NCBI RefSeq assembly: GCF_013131805.1
Contig: NZ_JABJRC010000002.1
Coordinates: forward strand, 372,001-436,000
DNA: 64,000 bases
Source of the DNA: Kribbella sandramycini
GTDB lineage: Bacteria; Actinomycetota; Actinomycetes; Propionibacteriales; Kribbellaceae
Direction: 5' to 3'
Part shown: piece after piece, positions 18,001 to 26,115 of the stretch
Numbering within the stretch: position 1 is the first letter of the stretch
Layout of the letters: the number at the start of each line of letters is the position of its first letter
Translations under genes and position numbers: made by a program
The notes under the pieces: generated by a model
Database searches by the model: none
What the model was told of the DNA's origin: nothing
Seen by the model: the letters and a program-made list of their open reading frames with translations, nothing else

Positions 18001-19164
18001 TCAGCGGACGCGGATGCCGGCGCGGTAGACGGCGACTACTGATTGGAGGGCGGCGGGGTCGTGTGTGGGGTCGCCGGCTATGGCGAGTAGGTCGGCGTCG
18101 GCGCCTGCTGCGATCCGGCCTTTGCGGTCGCCGACCCGGCAGACAGCGGCCGGGCCTGAGGTGACGGCGGTCAGTGCCTGTAAGGGCGTCCAGCCGGCGG
18201 CGACGGCGAGTTCGACGGCGCGCGGAAGCAGGTCGTGCGGGGTGTTCTCGATCCCGGCATCGCTGCTGAGGATCATCGTCGCGCCGCGGTTGCGCAGGCC
18301 GGTGAGCGCGGCGGCGATCGCGTGCATCCGTTCGAGCGCCGCCGGCGGGATCTCACCGCCGGTTGCCGGGGCGCCGACGGTCACCGAGATTGCCGGCGGA
18401 GCGGCGGCGAGCGCGTCGAGCAGGGTGGGATCGGCCCCGATGCCGGTCGCGGTCATGAAGGTCGCGTGCTCGATGCTGTCGGCGCCGACCGCGAGCGCGT
18501 CCCGGATCGAGTCGACGGCGTGCGCGTGGACGGCGACCGGCAGGCCGAGCCGATGCGCTTCGTCGACGACCACCCGGAGGTCGGCGCGGGAGAACTGGGT
18601 GCGGTACGGCGGGACCGAGTCGGGCGTGACGTGCCCGCCGCTGGACATGACCTTCACGACGTCGCACCCACGCCGGTGGCGTTCCTGAACCGCGGCACGC
18701 AGTTCCTCCCGGCCGGTCGCCGCGCCGCCGAGGAAGTGGCAGTGGCCACCCGGGGTGGTGATCGGCGGGCCGGCCGCGAGGATCTCCGGGCCGCGCCCGG
18801 GCGTCTTCGCGAGCAGCTCCCGCAAGGTCAGCGTCAGGAACCCGCGGTCGCCGAGATCCCGGACAGTGGTGACACCAGCGTGCAGCGCGCGCTGCGCCGC
18901 CGAACGCATGACCGAGAGGAGCTTCGCGTCGGTGGCCTCGGCGGCGATCCGGACCGCGTCCGCGGTGGCATCGAAGGCGAGGTGCTGATGCGCGTCGACG
19001 AGTCCCGGCAAGAGACACGCGTCGCCGAGGTCGACCACGGCGACGACCGGCGCCGGAGAGGTGTCGACGCCGATGATGCGTCCGTCGTCGATGACGACGG
19101 TGCTCGGCCCGTGCAGGTTCGTACCGTCGAACATCCGCGCAGCGCGGATCGCAGTGGCAGCCAT
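18001..19164 (-). CDS. amidohydrolase-family metal-dependent hydrolase
   Basis: A 387-residue protein from the ATG at 19164. It has the amidohydrolase N-terminal beta-sandwich (MFDGTNLHGPSTVVIDDGRI), the HxH metal motif in VDAHQHLAFD (about residue 60), a probable carbamylated Lys in CDVVKVMSSGG (about 168), VAVHAHAV (about 210), DSIEHATFM (about 231) and the catalytic Asp in LSSDAGIENTPHD (about 301). It ends with GRIAAGADADLLAI and the family's C-terminal strand. This is the Xaa-Pro dipeptidase/imidazolonepropionase-like subgroup. It has no ribosome site and may be leaderless. It is divergent from the secreted peroxidase. Confidence 0.87.
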   Translation of the reverse strand: MAATAIRAARMFDGTNLHGPSTVVIDDGRIIGVDTSPAPVVAVVDLGDACLLPGLVDAHQHLAFDATADAVRIAAEATDAKLLSVMRSAAQRALHAGVTTVRDLGDRGFLTLTLRELLAKTPGRGPEILAAGPPITTPGGHCHFLGGAATGREELRAAVQERHRRGCDVVKVMSSGGHVTPDSVPPYRTQFSRADLRVVVDEAHRLGLPVAVHAHAVDSIRDALAVGADSIEHATFMTATGIGADPTLLDALAAAPPAISVTVGAPATGGEIPPAALERMHAIAAALTGLRNRGATMILSSDAGIENTPHDLLPRAVELAVAAGWTPLQALTAVTSGPAAVCRVGDRKGRIAAGADADLLAIAGDPTHDPAALQSVVAVYRAGIRVR

Positions 19165-19300
19165 GGTCGAGGAGTCTGCCGACTTCGGCCCGGCGGAAGG
19201 TAGGACCAGCAGACCTAGGCGCTGTAGTACGACGGACGCAGGGCGAGCCGGGCCTAGATTCGCGACCTCACATCGAATCGACAGGAAGCGTGGGGGTTTC

Positions 19301-21163
19301 ATGCGAAAGCGTGTCATCGCGGTGGCGCTCGCGGGCGCGAGCCTGGTGGGTCTGAGCTCGGCTCCGGCCGGGGCGTCGCCGTACGAGTTCGCGAGTCTGG
19401 ACGGCGGCGGCAACAACCTGCTGCGCCCGGATCAGGGCAGGGCCGGTACGCCGTACCCACGCATCGCACCGGCGCGGTACGCCGATGGCGTCGGCGCGAT
19501 GGTGCCGGGACCGTCGCCACGCGAGATCACGAACCGGATCTTCAACGACTCCGGGCAGCCGTTGTTCTCGCCGCGCGGCGTCACCCAATGGGCGCCGGCC
19601 TGGGGACAGTTCCTCGACCACACCTTCGCGCTGCGGATGGACGGCGACGAGAACGTCACGGTGCGGTACCCGATCAACGACCCGATGGAGCGCTTCACCA
19701 GCGCGTTCCCAGGGGTGCCCGTGTTCCGCAGCATCCCCGCGGCGGGCACCGGGCAGACGACGCCGCGGCAGCAACTCAACGACCGCGGCTCCTACCTGAA
19801 CGCGTACGCGGTGTACGGCGACGAGCCCGAGCGGCTGGAGTGGATGCGCGAAGGCCCGCTGGACGGCGACCTGTCCAACAACAGCGCCCGGCTGCTGATG
19901 CCGAACGGCTTCCTGCCCCGGACCACCGCCCGCGGCGACGCGGAGTCGGCGCCGTTCATGGACCGGACGATCGCCGTCGACGTCACCGATCTGGCCGTCG
20001 CCGGTGACTTCCGCGGTAACGAGAACCTGGGGCTGCTCGCCGTCCAGACCCTGTTCGCGGCCGAGCACAACCGGATCGTCTCGCTGCTCCCGGCGGGGCT
20101 GCCCGAGGAGGAGAAGTTCCAGCTCGCGCGCCGGGTGGTGATCGCGAGCCAGCAGTACATCACGTTCAACGAGTTCCTCCCCGCGCTCGGCGTCCGGCTG
20201 CCGGCGTACCGCGGTTATCGGCCGGATGCCGACGCGAGTATCGCGAACGAGTTCGCGACGGTCGGGTATCGCGCGCACAGCATGGTCCGCGGCGATTTCG
20301 CCGCCGACGTACCGGCCGGCAAGTTCACCGACGCCGAACTGGCGCAGTTCCGCGCTCAGGGCATGACGGTCACGAAGCAGGGCCGCCTGGTCCGGATCGT
20401 CGTACCGCAGGAGCAGGTCGCCTTCAACACACCGCTGTTCGAACGGCTCGGCACCGGCGCGTTCCTGCGCGGGATGGCGGCCCGGCCGCAGTTCCGCAAC
20501 GACGAGCAGATCGCCGATGTGCTGCGCAGCCTGCCGATCCCGGTCTGCCGGCCGCCGGCGCCGTGCGAGAACGGGATCTTCGACATCACCTCGATCGACA
20601 TCCAGCGCGGCCGCGATCACGGCATCGCCGCCTACAACGACCTGCGCCGCGCCTACGGCCTGGCGCCGCGGCCGGACTTCAAGTCGATCACCGGTGAGCG
20701 GACCGAATCGTTCCCGGCCGACCCCGAGCTGACTCCGGGCGACGAGGTCAACGACCCGGACAGCCTCGACTTCCTCGCCCTGCGCGACGTCCGCGGCCGC
20801 CCGATCCCGCTCGACAGCCCGCGGGTGAAGGACTCGGCGACCTCGGGCGATCGCCGGACGCCGGTCGCGGCGCGCCTGAAAGCGATCTACGGAACCGTCG
20901 CCGCCGTCGACCCGATCGTCGCCATGACGTCCGAACCTCTCGTCCCCGGCACCGAACTCGGCGAACTCCAGCTCGCCATCTGGACCCGCCAGTTCACCGC
21001 CCTCCGCGACGGCGACCGCTTCCACTACCGCAACGACCCGCTCCTCACCACGATCCGCCACCGCTACGGCATCGACCACCGCCACACCCTGGCCGACCTC
21101 ATCGCCCTCAACACCGACACCCCGCGCCGATCCCTCCCCGCCAACGTCTTCAAACAGCCCTGA
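19301..21163 (+). CDS. secreted animal-type heme peroxidase
   Basis: A 620-residue protein from the ATG at 19301, beginning with a signal peptide (MRKRVIAVALAGASLVGLSS, cleavage near AGAS). The peroxidase domain carries the distal His in WGQFLDHTFALRMDG (about 107), the calcium-type segment following it, FAAEHNRIVSLL (about 260), the proximal His region EFATVGYRAHSMVRGDF (His about 326) and SIDIQRGRDHGIAAYND (about 434-450). These are the signatures of the myeloperoxidase/peroxidasin superfamily, in which heme is linked to the protein and H2O2 oxidises halides or organic substrates. It is a single-domain bacterial form of normal length, exported outside the cell. Confidence 0.92.
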   Translation: MRKRVIAVALAGASLVGLSSAPAGASPYEFASLDGGGNNLLRPDQGRAGTPYPRIAPARYADGVGAMVPGPSPREITNRIFNDSGQPLFSPRGVTQWAPAWGQFLDHTFALRMDGDENVTVRYPINDPMERFTSAFPGVPVFRSIPAAGTGQTTPRQQLNDRGSYLNAYAVYGDEPERLEWMREGPLDGDLSNNSARLLMPNGFLPRTTARGDAESAPFMDRTIAVDVTDLAVAGDFRGNENLGLLAVQTLFAAEHNRIVSLLPAGLPEEEKFQLARRVVIASQQYITFNEFLPALGVRLPAYRGYRPDADASIANEFATVGYRAHSMVRGDFAADVPAGKFTDAELAQFRAQGMTVTKQGRLVRIVVPQEQVAFNTPLFERLGTGAFLRGMAARPQFRNDEQIADVLRSLPIPVCRPPAPCENGIFDITSIDIQRGRDHGIAAYNDLRRAYGLAPRPDFKSITGERTESFPADPELTPGDEVNDPDSLDFLALRDVRGRPIPLDSPRVKDSATSGDRRTPVAARLKAIYGTVAAVDPIVAMTSEPLVPGTELGELQLAIWTRQFTALRDGDRFHYRNDPLLTTIRHRYGIDHRHTLADLIALNTDTPRRSLPANVFKQP

Positions 21164-21167
21164 GCCG

Positions 21168-21205
21168 GGGGTGCCAACCGAGCGACCTGGCTCGGTTGGC
21201 ACCCC
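21168..21205. terminator. 16-bp perfect hairpin, shared by convergent genes
   Basis: GGGGTGCCAACCGAGC pairs perfectly with GCTCGGTTGGCACCCC across a 6-base loop. It lies between the convergent peroxidase and small secreted protein genes and can terminate in both directions. Confidence 0.88.
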
Positions 21206-21214
21206 TGCTTCAGC

Positions 21215-21667
21215 TCAGCGGTAGAACGTCTTCCACTGCCGCTCCGGCTGGCAGGAGGTGAGGGTGCCGCCACCCGGGCCGCCGGCCTCGCCCCGGCAGA
21301 GCCGGCCGCGAAGCTGCGCATTGACGCCCCAGCCGGATCCTCTGAAGGCGTCCTCGCACCGAACCCCCGGACTGGAGGCCCCCGTGCTGTCCCAGCACCG
21401 ATAGTGGACGCCGTCGAACGCCCCGACCTTCCAGACGTCCAGCACCAGCGACCGGTTGTCGGCCTCCTGGTCGTTGACGTGCATCACGTCGTTGGCGTCC
21501 GTGTAGCTACCGACCCCGATGTTGTTGCCGCCCGACAGCTCCCACAACCAGCTTTGCTCGGCCGCGGCCGCCGTCCCCGCCGTCGCAACCACCAATCCCA
21601 TCCCGCAAGCGATGGCGAGGACCCCGCCACGCCACCGGCGCTTCCCGTTCCCCAGCTGTACTTTCAC
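21215..21667 (-). CDS. small secreted protein of unknown function
   Basis: A 150-residue protein. I chose the GTG at 21667 because GGAGAAGGAG lies 5 bases upstream; an in-frame GTG at 21673 overlaps that ribosome site. The N-terminus has a basic start, the hydrophobic run VLAIACGMGLVVATAGTAAAA and an AAA cleavage site, so it is secreted. The mature part is rich in Trp, Gly and Asn (EQSWLWELSGGNNIGVGSY) and has four Cys (HYRCWD, VRCED, GRLCRG, TSCQP) that could form two disulfides. I do not recognise the family. It is convergent with the peroxidase and divergent from the AfsR-like regulator. Confidence 0.72.
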   Translation of the reverse strand: MKVQLGNGKRRWRGGVLAIACGMGLVVATAGTAAAAEQSWLWELSGGNNIGVGSYTDANDVMHVNDQEADNRSLVLDVWKVGAFDGVHYRCWDSTGASSPGVRCEDAFRGSGWGVNAQLRGRLCRGEAGGPGGGTLTSCQPERQWKTFYR

Positions 21668-21808
21668 GTTCACTCCTTCTCCCCTGGTGGACAAGCTGAT
21701 GTGACCTCAGCCTTGCTCGCCGACCTTCGAAGAACCTTTGGTGTTTCTCAGGTGGACCGTTGCGCCGAGTACGGTTGGGGCAGCTGGTGGCTCACGGGGG
21801 TGGCTGAA

Positions 21809-24526
21809 GTGGCGGAGATTCGTCTTCTGGGACCGGTCGAGGTGTGGGTCTGCGACGCCGAGATGAACGTCGGCGCGGCCAAGCAGCGGCTCGTGCTCGC
21901 CGCGCTCGCGGCCGATGCAGGGCAGCTGGTGCCGATCGACGTGCTCGCCGATCGGGTCTGGGGTGAGCAACTGCCGAAACGGCCGGTGGACGCGCTGTAT
22001 CAGTACCTGAGCCTGCTCCGGAGCGCGCTTGGCTCGGCAGGGATGGGGATCACCCGGCGCAGCGGCGCCTACCGGCTCGACGTACCGGAAACGGACGTCG
22101 ACGCCCTGCGGTTCCGCCGGCAGATCAGCACGTTCGGCGACGCCGATCCCACTGCGCTCCGATCGGCCCTGTCACTGTGGCGTGGTCAGCCGCTGGCAGG
22201 TCTGGACAGCAACTGGGCGGTCTCGTATCGCGGCGGCCTGCTGGACGACCGGCTCTCGGCCTGGCTGCGGCTGGCAGAACGGACCGACGACTTGGCTGGG
22301 CTGGCCGACGAGCTCGGCCGGGTTGCCGGCGACTATCCGCTGTCCGAACCCTTGTCGGCCTTCGTGATCCGGGCGCTTGTCCAGGCCGGCCGGCGGGCCG
22401 AGGCGCTGCAGGTGTACGCCGGACTCCGGGCGCGGCTGATTCGCGAACTCGGCGAGGAGCCCAACGACGAGCTGCGGCAGCTGCACCTGAGCATTCTTCG
22501 GCGCGACCGACCGTCCGCTGCCAGAACTCCGCCCGATCCGGTCGTACCGCGGCAGATTCCAGCTGTTGCGCAGGTCCTGATCGGCCGGTCCGCCGAGCTG
22601 CGGGCGCTGGACGAGGCGCTCAGCGCCAGGGCGTTCGCGATCGTCGTCGGCACAGCCGGCGTCGGCAAGACCACGCTCGCATCGCACTGGGCGCACCGCG
22701 TCAAGGATCGGTTCCCAGGCGGCCAGCTCTTCCTCAACCTGCGCGGATTCGACCCAGCCGGTGCTCCGACCGCGCCTGCCGAGGCGCTCCGGACCTGTCT
22801 GGAGGGGGTCGGCGTCCGGCCGGAAGAGGTGCCGGCCGGGTTCGACGAGCGGGTCGCGCTGTTCCGCAGCCTGACAGCCGAGCGACGGCTCCTGGTCGTG
22901 CTCGACAACGTTCGGGACGCCGATCAGGTCCGCCCCTTGGTCCCAGCAGCGCCAGGGTCCGCCGTCGTGGTCACCAGCCGCAATCAGCTGCCCGGAGTGA
23001 TCGCCGAGTTCGGCGCCTGCCCGGTGCCGCTGGAGCTGCTCAGCGCAGCCGACGCCGAGAGCCTGCTCAGCGAACGGATGGGTGCTCGGCAGCTCCCCGC
23101 GGAGCCGGCGGCAATCGCCGACCTGGCGCGGCTGTGTTCCGGTCTTCCGCTCGCCTTGTCCGTCCTCGCGGCGCACGCGGCGCTGCTACCGAAGCTGCCC
23201 CTCGGTGAACTTGCCCGGCAGCTCAGCGACGGCGGATCGCCGCTGGACCGGTTCGAGACCGCGGATCCGATGACGTCCGTCCGAGCCGTCCTGGCGTGGT
23301 CCCGCGACGTTCTGGATCCGGAGGCGCGGCGACTGTTCCGGCGGCTTGGCCTGCACCCCGGCCCGGACATCTCCGCACCGGCCGCCGCGAGCCTGGCGGG
23401 GGCCGCGCGTGGGAGCACCGAACAGGCGCTCCGCAGGCTATGCCGGGCCAGTCTCCTCGTCGAGCACGCCCCCGGCCGCTACGCGTGCCACGACCTGCTC
23501 CGCCTGTTCGCCGCGGAGACAGCCGGCGCCGAGGAAACCGCGGCGGACCGCGCCGCGGCGGTGCGCCGGCTGGTGGACCACTACCTCCACACGGCGTACC
23601 GGGCTACCGGAGTATTGAACCCGGCTCGCGACGAGTTCGATCTCGGGCAGCCGTACGACGGCGTGCGCCCCGAAGACCTCACCGACGTGGAGGCCGCGCT
23701 CACCTGGTTCACCGACGAGCTCCCGGTCCTCCGCGCGGTGATCGAGCTGACGTCGGCCAACGGGAACCACACCGGCACCTGGCGGCTCGCGGATCTGACG
23801 GCCCGCTTCCTCGGCCGCAGAGGCCGCTTCCAGGACGCGATCGCCGTCGAACAGATCGGCCTGGACGCCGCCGGACAAGCCGGTGACGCCGCCGCCCTCG
23901 CGATGACCCATCGCGGGCTCGCCTACTTCCACACCCGCACCGGCCGGCTCGCCGAGGCGCGCGGCTACGCCCGCCGTTCGATCGACCGCTACCGCTCGAT
24001 CGGCGACCGCGTCGGGCTTGCCTGCGCGCTCGAGATCGCGGCCCTGATCCTCGACCAGCGCGGCGCGTACCGCCCCGCGATCAGCTACCTGGACAACGCC
24101 GTCCGCATCTTCGCCGCCCACAACCACCGCATCGGCCAGCTCCGCTGCCTCGGCTCCATCGGCTGGTACCGAGCCCAGCTCGGCGACTTGACCGCCGCCT
24201 CGGCGACCGCCGCGAAGGCCCTCGCCCTCGCCACCGACCTCGGCGACCTCAAATCGGTTGCCGCCAGCCACCAAGTCCTCGGCTACCTCAGCACCCGCCA
24301 ACACGACCACCCCGCCGCAGTCGCCGCCTACCGGCAAGCCGAGCACGTCTACCGCCGCATCGGCGATCAGCTCTACGTCGCCATGACCCTCCAGTCGATC
24401 GGCGAAGTCCACGCCGACGCGGGCGACCACGACGCAGCCCGCAAAGCCTGGTCAGCAGCCCTCGAGATCTACGAAGAACTCGACCACCCCCGCGCCGGCA
24501 CCCTCCGCCGAACCCTCGTCGACTGA
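21809..24526 (+). CDS. AfsR/SARP-type transcriptional regulator (BTAD–NB-ARC–TPR)
   Basis: A 905-residue regulator from the GTG at 21809 (MAEIRLLGPVEVW, with GGGGGTGG upstream; a GTG at 21800 is the alternative). Residues 1-95 are an OmpR-like winged helix (KQRLVLAALAADAGQLV), followed by the bacterial transcriptional activation domain to about 245. A P-loop GTAGVGKTTLASHWAHR (about 280) opens an NB-ARC ATPase with LLVVLDNVRDADQ (Walker B) and SRNQLPG. The C-terminal third consists of tetratricopeptide repeats. Such AfsR-like proteins activate secondary-metabolite genes. It is the last gene before the peptide cluster and reads towards it, so it may be the cluster activator. That assignment is by position only. 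Confidence 0.9.
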   Translation: MAEIRLLGPVEVWVCDAEMNVGAAKQRLVLAALAADAGQLVPIDVLADRVWGEQLPKRPVDALYQYLSLLRSALGSAGMGITRRSGAYRLDVPETDVDALRFRRQISTFGDADPTALRSALSLWRGQPLAGLDSNWAVSYRGGLLDDRLSAWLRLAERTDDLAGLADELGRVAGDYPLSEPLSAFVIRALVQAGRRAEALQVYAGLRARLIRELGEEPNDELRQLHLSILRRDRPSAARTPPDPVVPRQIPAVAQVLIGRSAELRALDEALSARAFAIVVGTAGVGKTTLASHWAHRVKDRFPGGQLFLNLRGFDPAGAPTAPAEALRTCLEGVGVRPEEVPAGFDERVALFRSLTAERRLLVVLDNVRDADQVRPLVPAAPGSAVVVTSRNQLPGVIAEFGACPVPLELLSAADAESLLSERMGARQLPAEPAAIADLARLCSGLPLALSVLAAHAALLPKLPLGELARQLSDGGSPLDRFETADPMTSVRAVLAWSRDVLDPEARRLFRRLGLHPGPDISAPAAASLAGAARGSTEQALRRLCRASLLVEHAPGRYACHDLLRLFAAETAGAEETAADRAAAVRRLVDHYLHTAYRATGVLNPARDEFDLGQPYDGVRPEDLTDVEAALTWFTDELPVLRAVIELTSANGNHTGTWRLADLTARFLGRRGRFQDAIAVEQIGLDAAGQAGDAAALAMTHRGLAYFHTRTGRLAEARGYARRSIDRYRSIGDRVGLACALEIAALILDQRGAYRPAISYLDNAVRIFAAHNHRIGQLRCLGSIGWYRAQLGDLTAASATAAKALALATDLGDLKSVAASHQVLGYLSTRQHDHPAAVAAYRQAEHVYRRIGDQLYVAMTLQSIGEVHADAGDHDAARKAWSAALEIYEELDHPRAGTLRRTLVD

Positions 24527-24530
24527 GCGG

Positions 24531-24962
24531 TCAGGTGGTGGTGGCGCCCCAGGTTTGCGGTGGGACGTCGCGGATGTGCTGGGTGAATTCCCAGAGGTGG
24601 TGTTCGTGGTCGTGGACCAGGTATTGGCGCAGGCCCCAGGGTTTGGTGAGCGGGGCGTGCAGGGGCTGGGCGCCGTGGGCCAGGGCGTGGGCGTGGTGGT
24701 CGTCGACGTTGTCGACCCAGACGATCAGCTGGGCGGCGGCCGGGGTGCGGGGGAGGGGGACGGCGAGGCGGTCGCCGGCGGGGGCGAGCATGACGACGCC
24801 GGCGCCGGTGTCCAGGTCGGCGTGCTGGATCCGGCCTTCGGAGGTTTGGCGGAGGAGCTCGCGGAAGCCGAAGACGCGGGTCAGCCAGGCGATGGCGACG
24901 GCGACGTCGGAGTAGCCGAGCTCGACGACGACGCCGGGGAAGCCGGCAGCGGGGTTGTACAC
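24531..24962 (-). CDS. VOC (glyoxalase/bleomycin-resistance fold) protein, TioX-like
   Basis: A 143-residue protein from the GTG at 24962 (GGAGGA 6 bases upstream), opening MYNPAAGFPGVVVELGYSDV. The two beta-alpha-beta-beta-beta units of the vicinal oxygen chelate fold are recognisable (VAIAWLTRVFGFRELLR; LIVWVDNVDDHHAHALAHG; LVHDHEHHLWEF). It is the third gene of a minus-strand operon with the aryl-acid ligase and the lysine cyclodeaminase. In the thiocoraline cluster the VOC protein TioX has been studied structurally and proposed to bind the quinaldate bis-intercalator. By analogy this could sequester the product for self-protection. The link rests on fold and context; a catalytic role is the alternative. 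Confidence 0.78.
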   Translation of the reverse strand: MYNPAAGFPGVVVELGYSDVAVAIAWLTRVFGFRELLRQTSEGRIQHADLDTGAGVVMLAPAGDRLAVPLPRTPAAAQLIVWVDNVDDHHAHALAHGAQPLHAPLTKPWGLRQYLVHDHEHHLWEFTQHIRDVPPQTWGATTT

Positions 24963-25013
24963 CGGGGTCCTCCGGACGGGTGGGTGGCCGGCCCGCGGGC
25001 CGGCCACCGGGGG

Positions 25014-26084
25014 TCAGAAACTCAGCTGGGCGGTCGGGGTGGGGACGTGGCCGGGCAGCGAGTACGGATCCAGGACGTCGTCCGGGTGGCACTCGATCGC
25101 GATCTTGGTGCCGAGGCCGAGCTCTTCGGCGGCCGACATCAGGACGTCGAGGGCGAGGTGGTCCTCGAAGGCGACGCCGGTGGAGTCGAAGACGGTGAGG
25201 CTCTCGCGGTGGTGCGCCCATTCTTCGGGGTGTGCGCACAGGTAGGCGAGCGACGGCCCGATCTCGTCCTCGGCCAGCTGCTGGCACTCGCCTTCGTTCC
25301 GGGCCTGTTCGCGGTGGTCGACGCAGACGAGCGCCCGGCGCAGCAGGCTGGCCGGCAGTTCGGTCTTGCCGATCTCGTCGGCGCCGATCGAGTTGATGTG
25401 CAGGTGCGGTTTGTGGGCGCCGTCCGGGAAGACCGGTCCGGCGCCGACCGGTACGGACGTCGCCGTACAGATCACGTCGGACTCGGCCAGGATCTGCTCG
25501 GGCGCCGCCTGCTCGATCTCCAGGCCGAGGAACGCGGCCCGGGCCAGGAAGCTCTTGGCGTGCAAGGGTTCGGTGTCGAAGACCAGCACCCGCTCGATGT
25601 CCAGCACCTGGCTGAGCCCGTGCAGCTGGGTGACCGCCTGCGCGCCGGTCCCGATCAGGCCGACCACCCGTGCGTCGGGGTGCGCGAGGCGGCGGGTCGC
25701 GACGGCGCTCGCGGCGCCGGTGCGGAGCGCGGTGAGCAGGACGCCGTCGGTGAGCGCGATCAGGCGGCCGGTGTTGTCGTCGATCCGCGTCACCGTCCCG
25801 AGGATTGTCGGCAGATGGTGGTCGTCGACGTTGCGCGGGCTGTAGGAGACGGTCTTCACCGTGACGCCGAGCCCGGGCTCGCGATGCGGCATCGTCTCGA
25901 TGACGCCGGGGATCGCGCCGCTCCGGGTGAATCCGGTGCGCATCGGGGACTCGGTGAGCCGGCCGTGACCGAGATCGGTGAAACCCGCCTCGAGCGTCTC
26001 GATCAGACGCCGGAGCAGCGCGTCCCGGCCGACGACGTTGAGCAGCCGCACCATGTCGTCCTGGCAGAGCAGCCAGGTGTCCAT
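25014..26084 (-). CDS. lysine cyclodeaminase (ornithine cyclodeaminase family), pipecolate supply
   Basis: A 356-residue enzyme from the ATG at 26084 (AGAGGAAG 8 bases upstream; the in-frame GTG at 26093 abuts the ribosome site). Long stretches agree with the RapL/PipA/VisC lysine cyclodeaminases as I remember them: TVKTVSYSP, LPTILGTVTRIDD, ALRTGAASAVATR, GLIGTGAQAVTQ (Rossmann NAD loop), TSVPVGAGPV, INSIGADEIGKTELP, FDSTGVAFEDHLALDVL and DVLDPYSL. These enzymes convert L-lysine to L-pipecolate with bound NAD and release of ammonia. It lies 31 bases after the aryl-acid ligase gene. The product would be the second residue of the peptide made by the NRPS. Confidence 0.88.
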   Translation of the reverse strand: MDTWLLCQDDMVRLLNVVGRDALLRRLIETLEAGFTDLGHGRLTESPMRTGFTRSGAIPGVIETMPHREPGLGVTVKTVSYSPRNVDDHHLPTILGTVTRIDDNTGRLIALTDGVLLTALRTGAASAVATRRLAHPDARVVGLIGTGAQAVTQLHGLSQVLDIERVLVFDTEPLHAKSFLARAAFLGLEIEQAAPEQILAESDVICTATSVPVGAGPVFPDGAHKPHLHINSIGADEIGKTELPASLLRRALVCVDHREQARNEGECQQLAEDEIGPSLAYLCAHPEEWAHHRESLTVFDSTGVAFEDHLALDVLMSAAEELGLGTKIAIECHPDDVLDPYSLPGHVPTPTAQLSF

Positions 26085-26115
26085 CAAGATCACTTCCTCT
26101 GGTTGGTGTCGAAGG

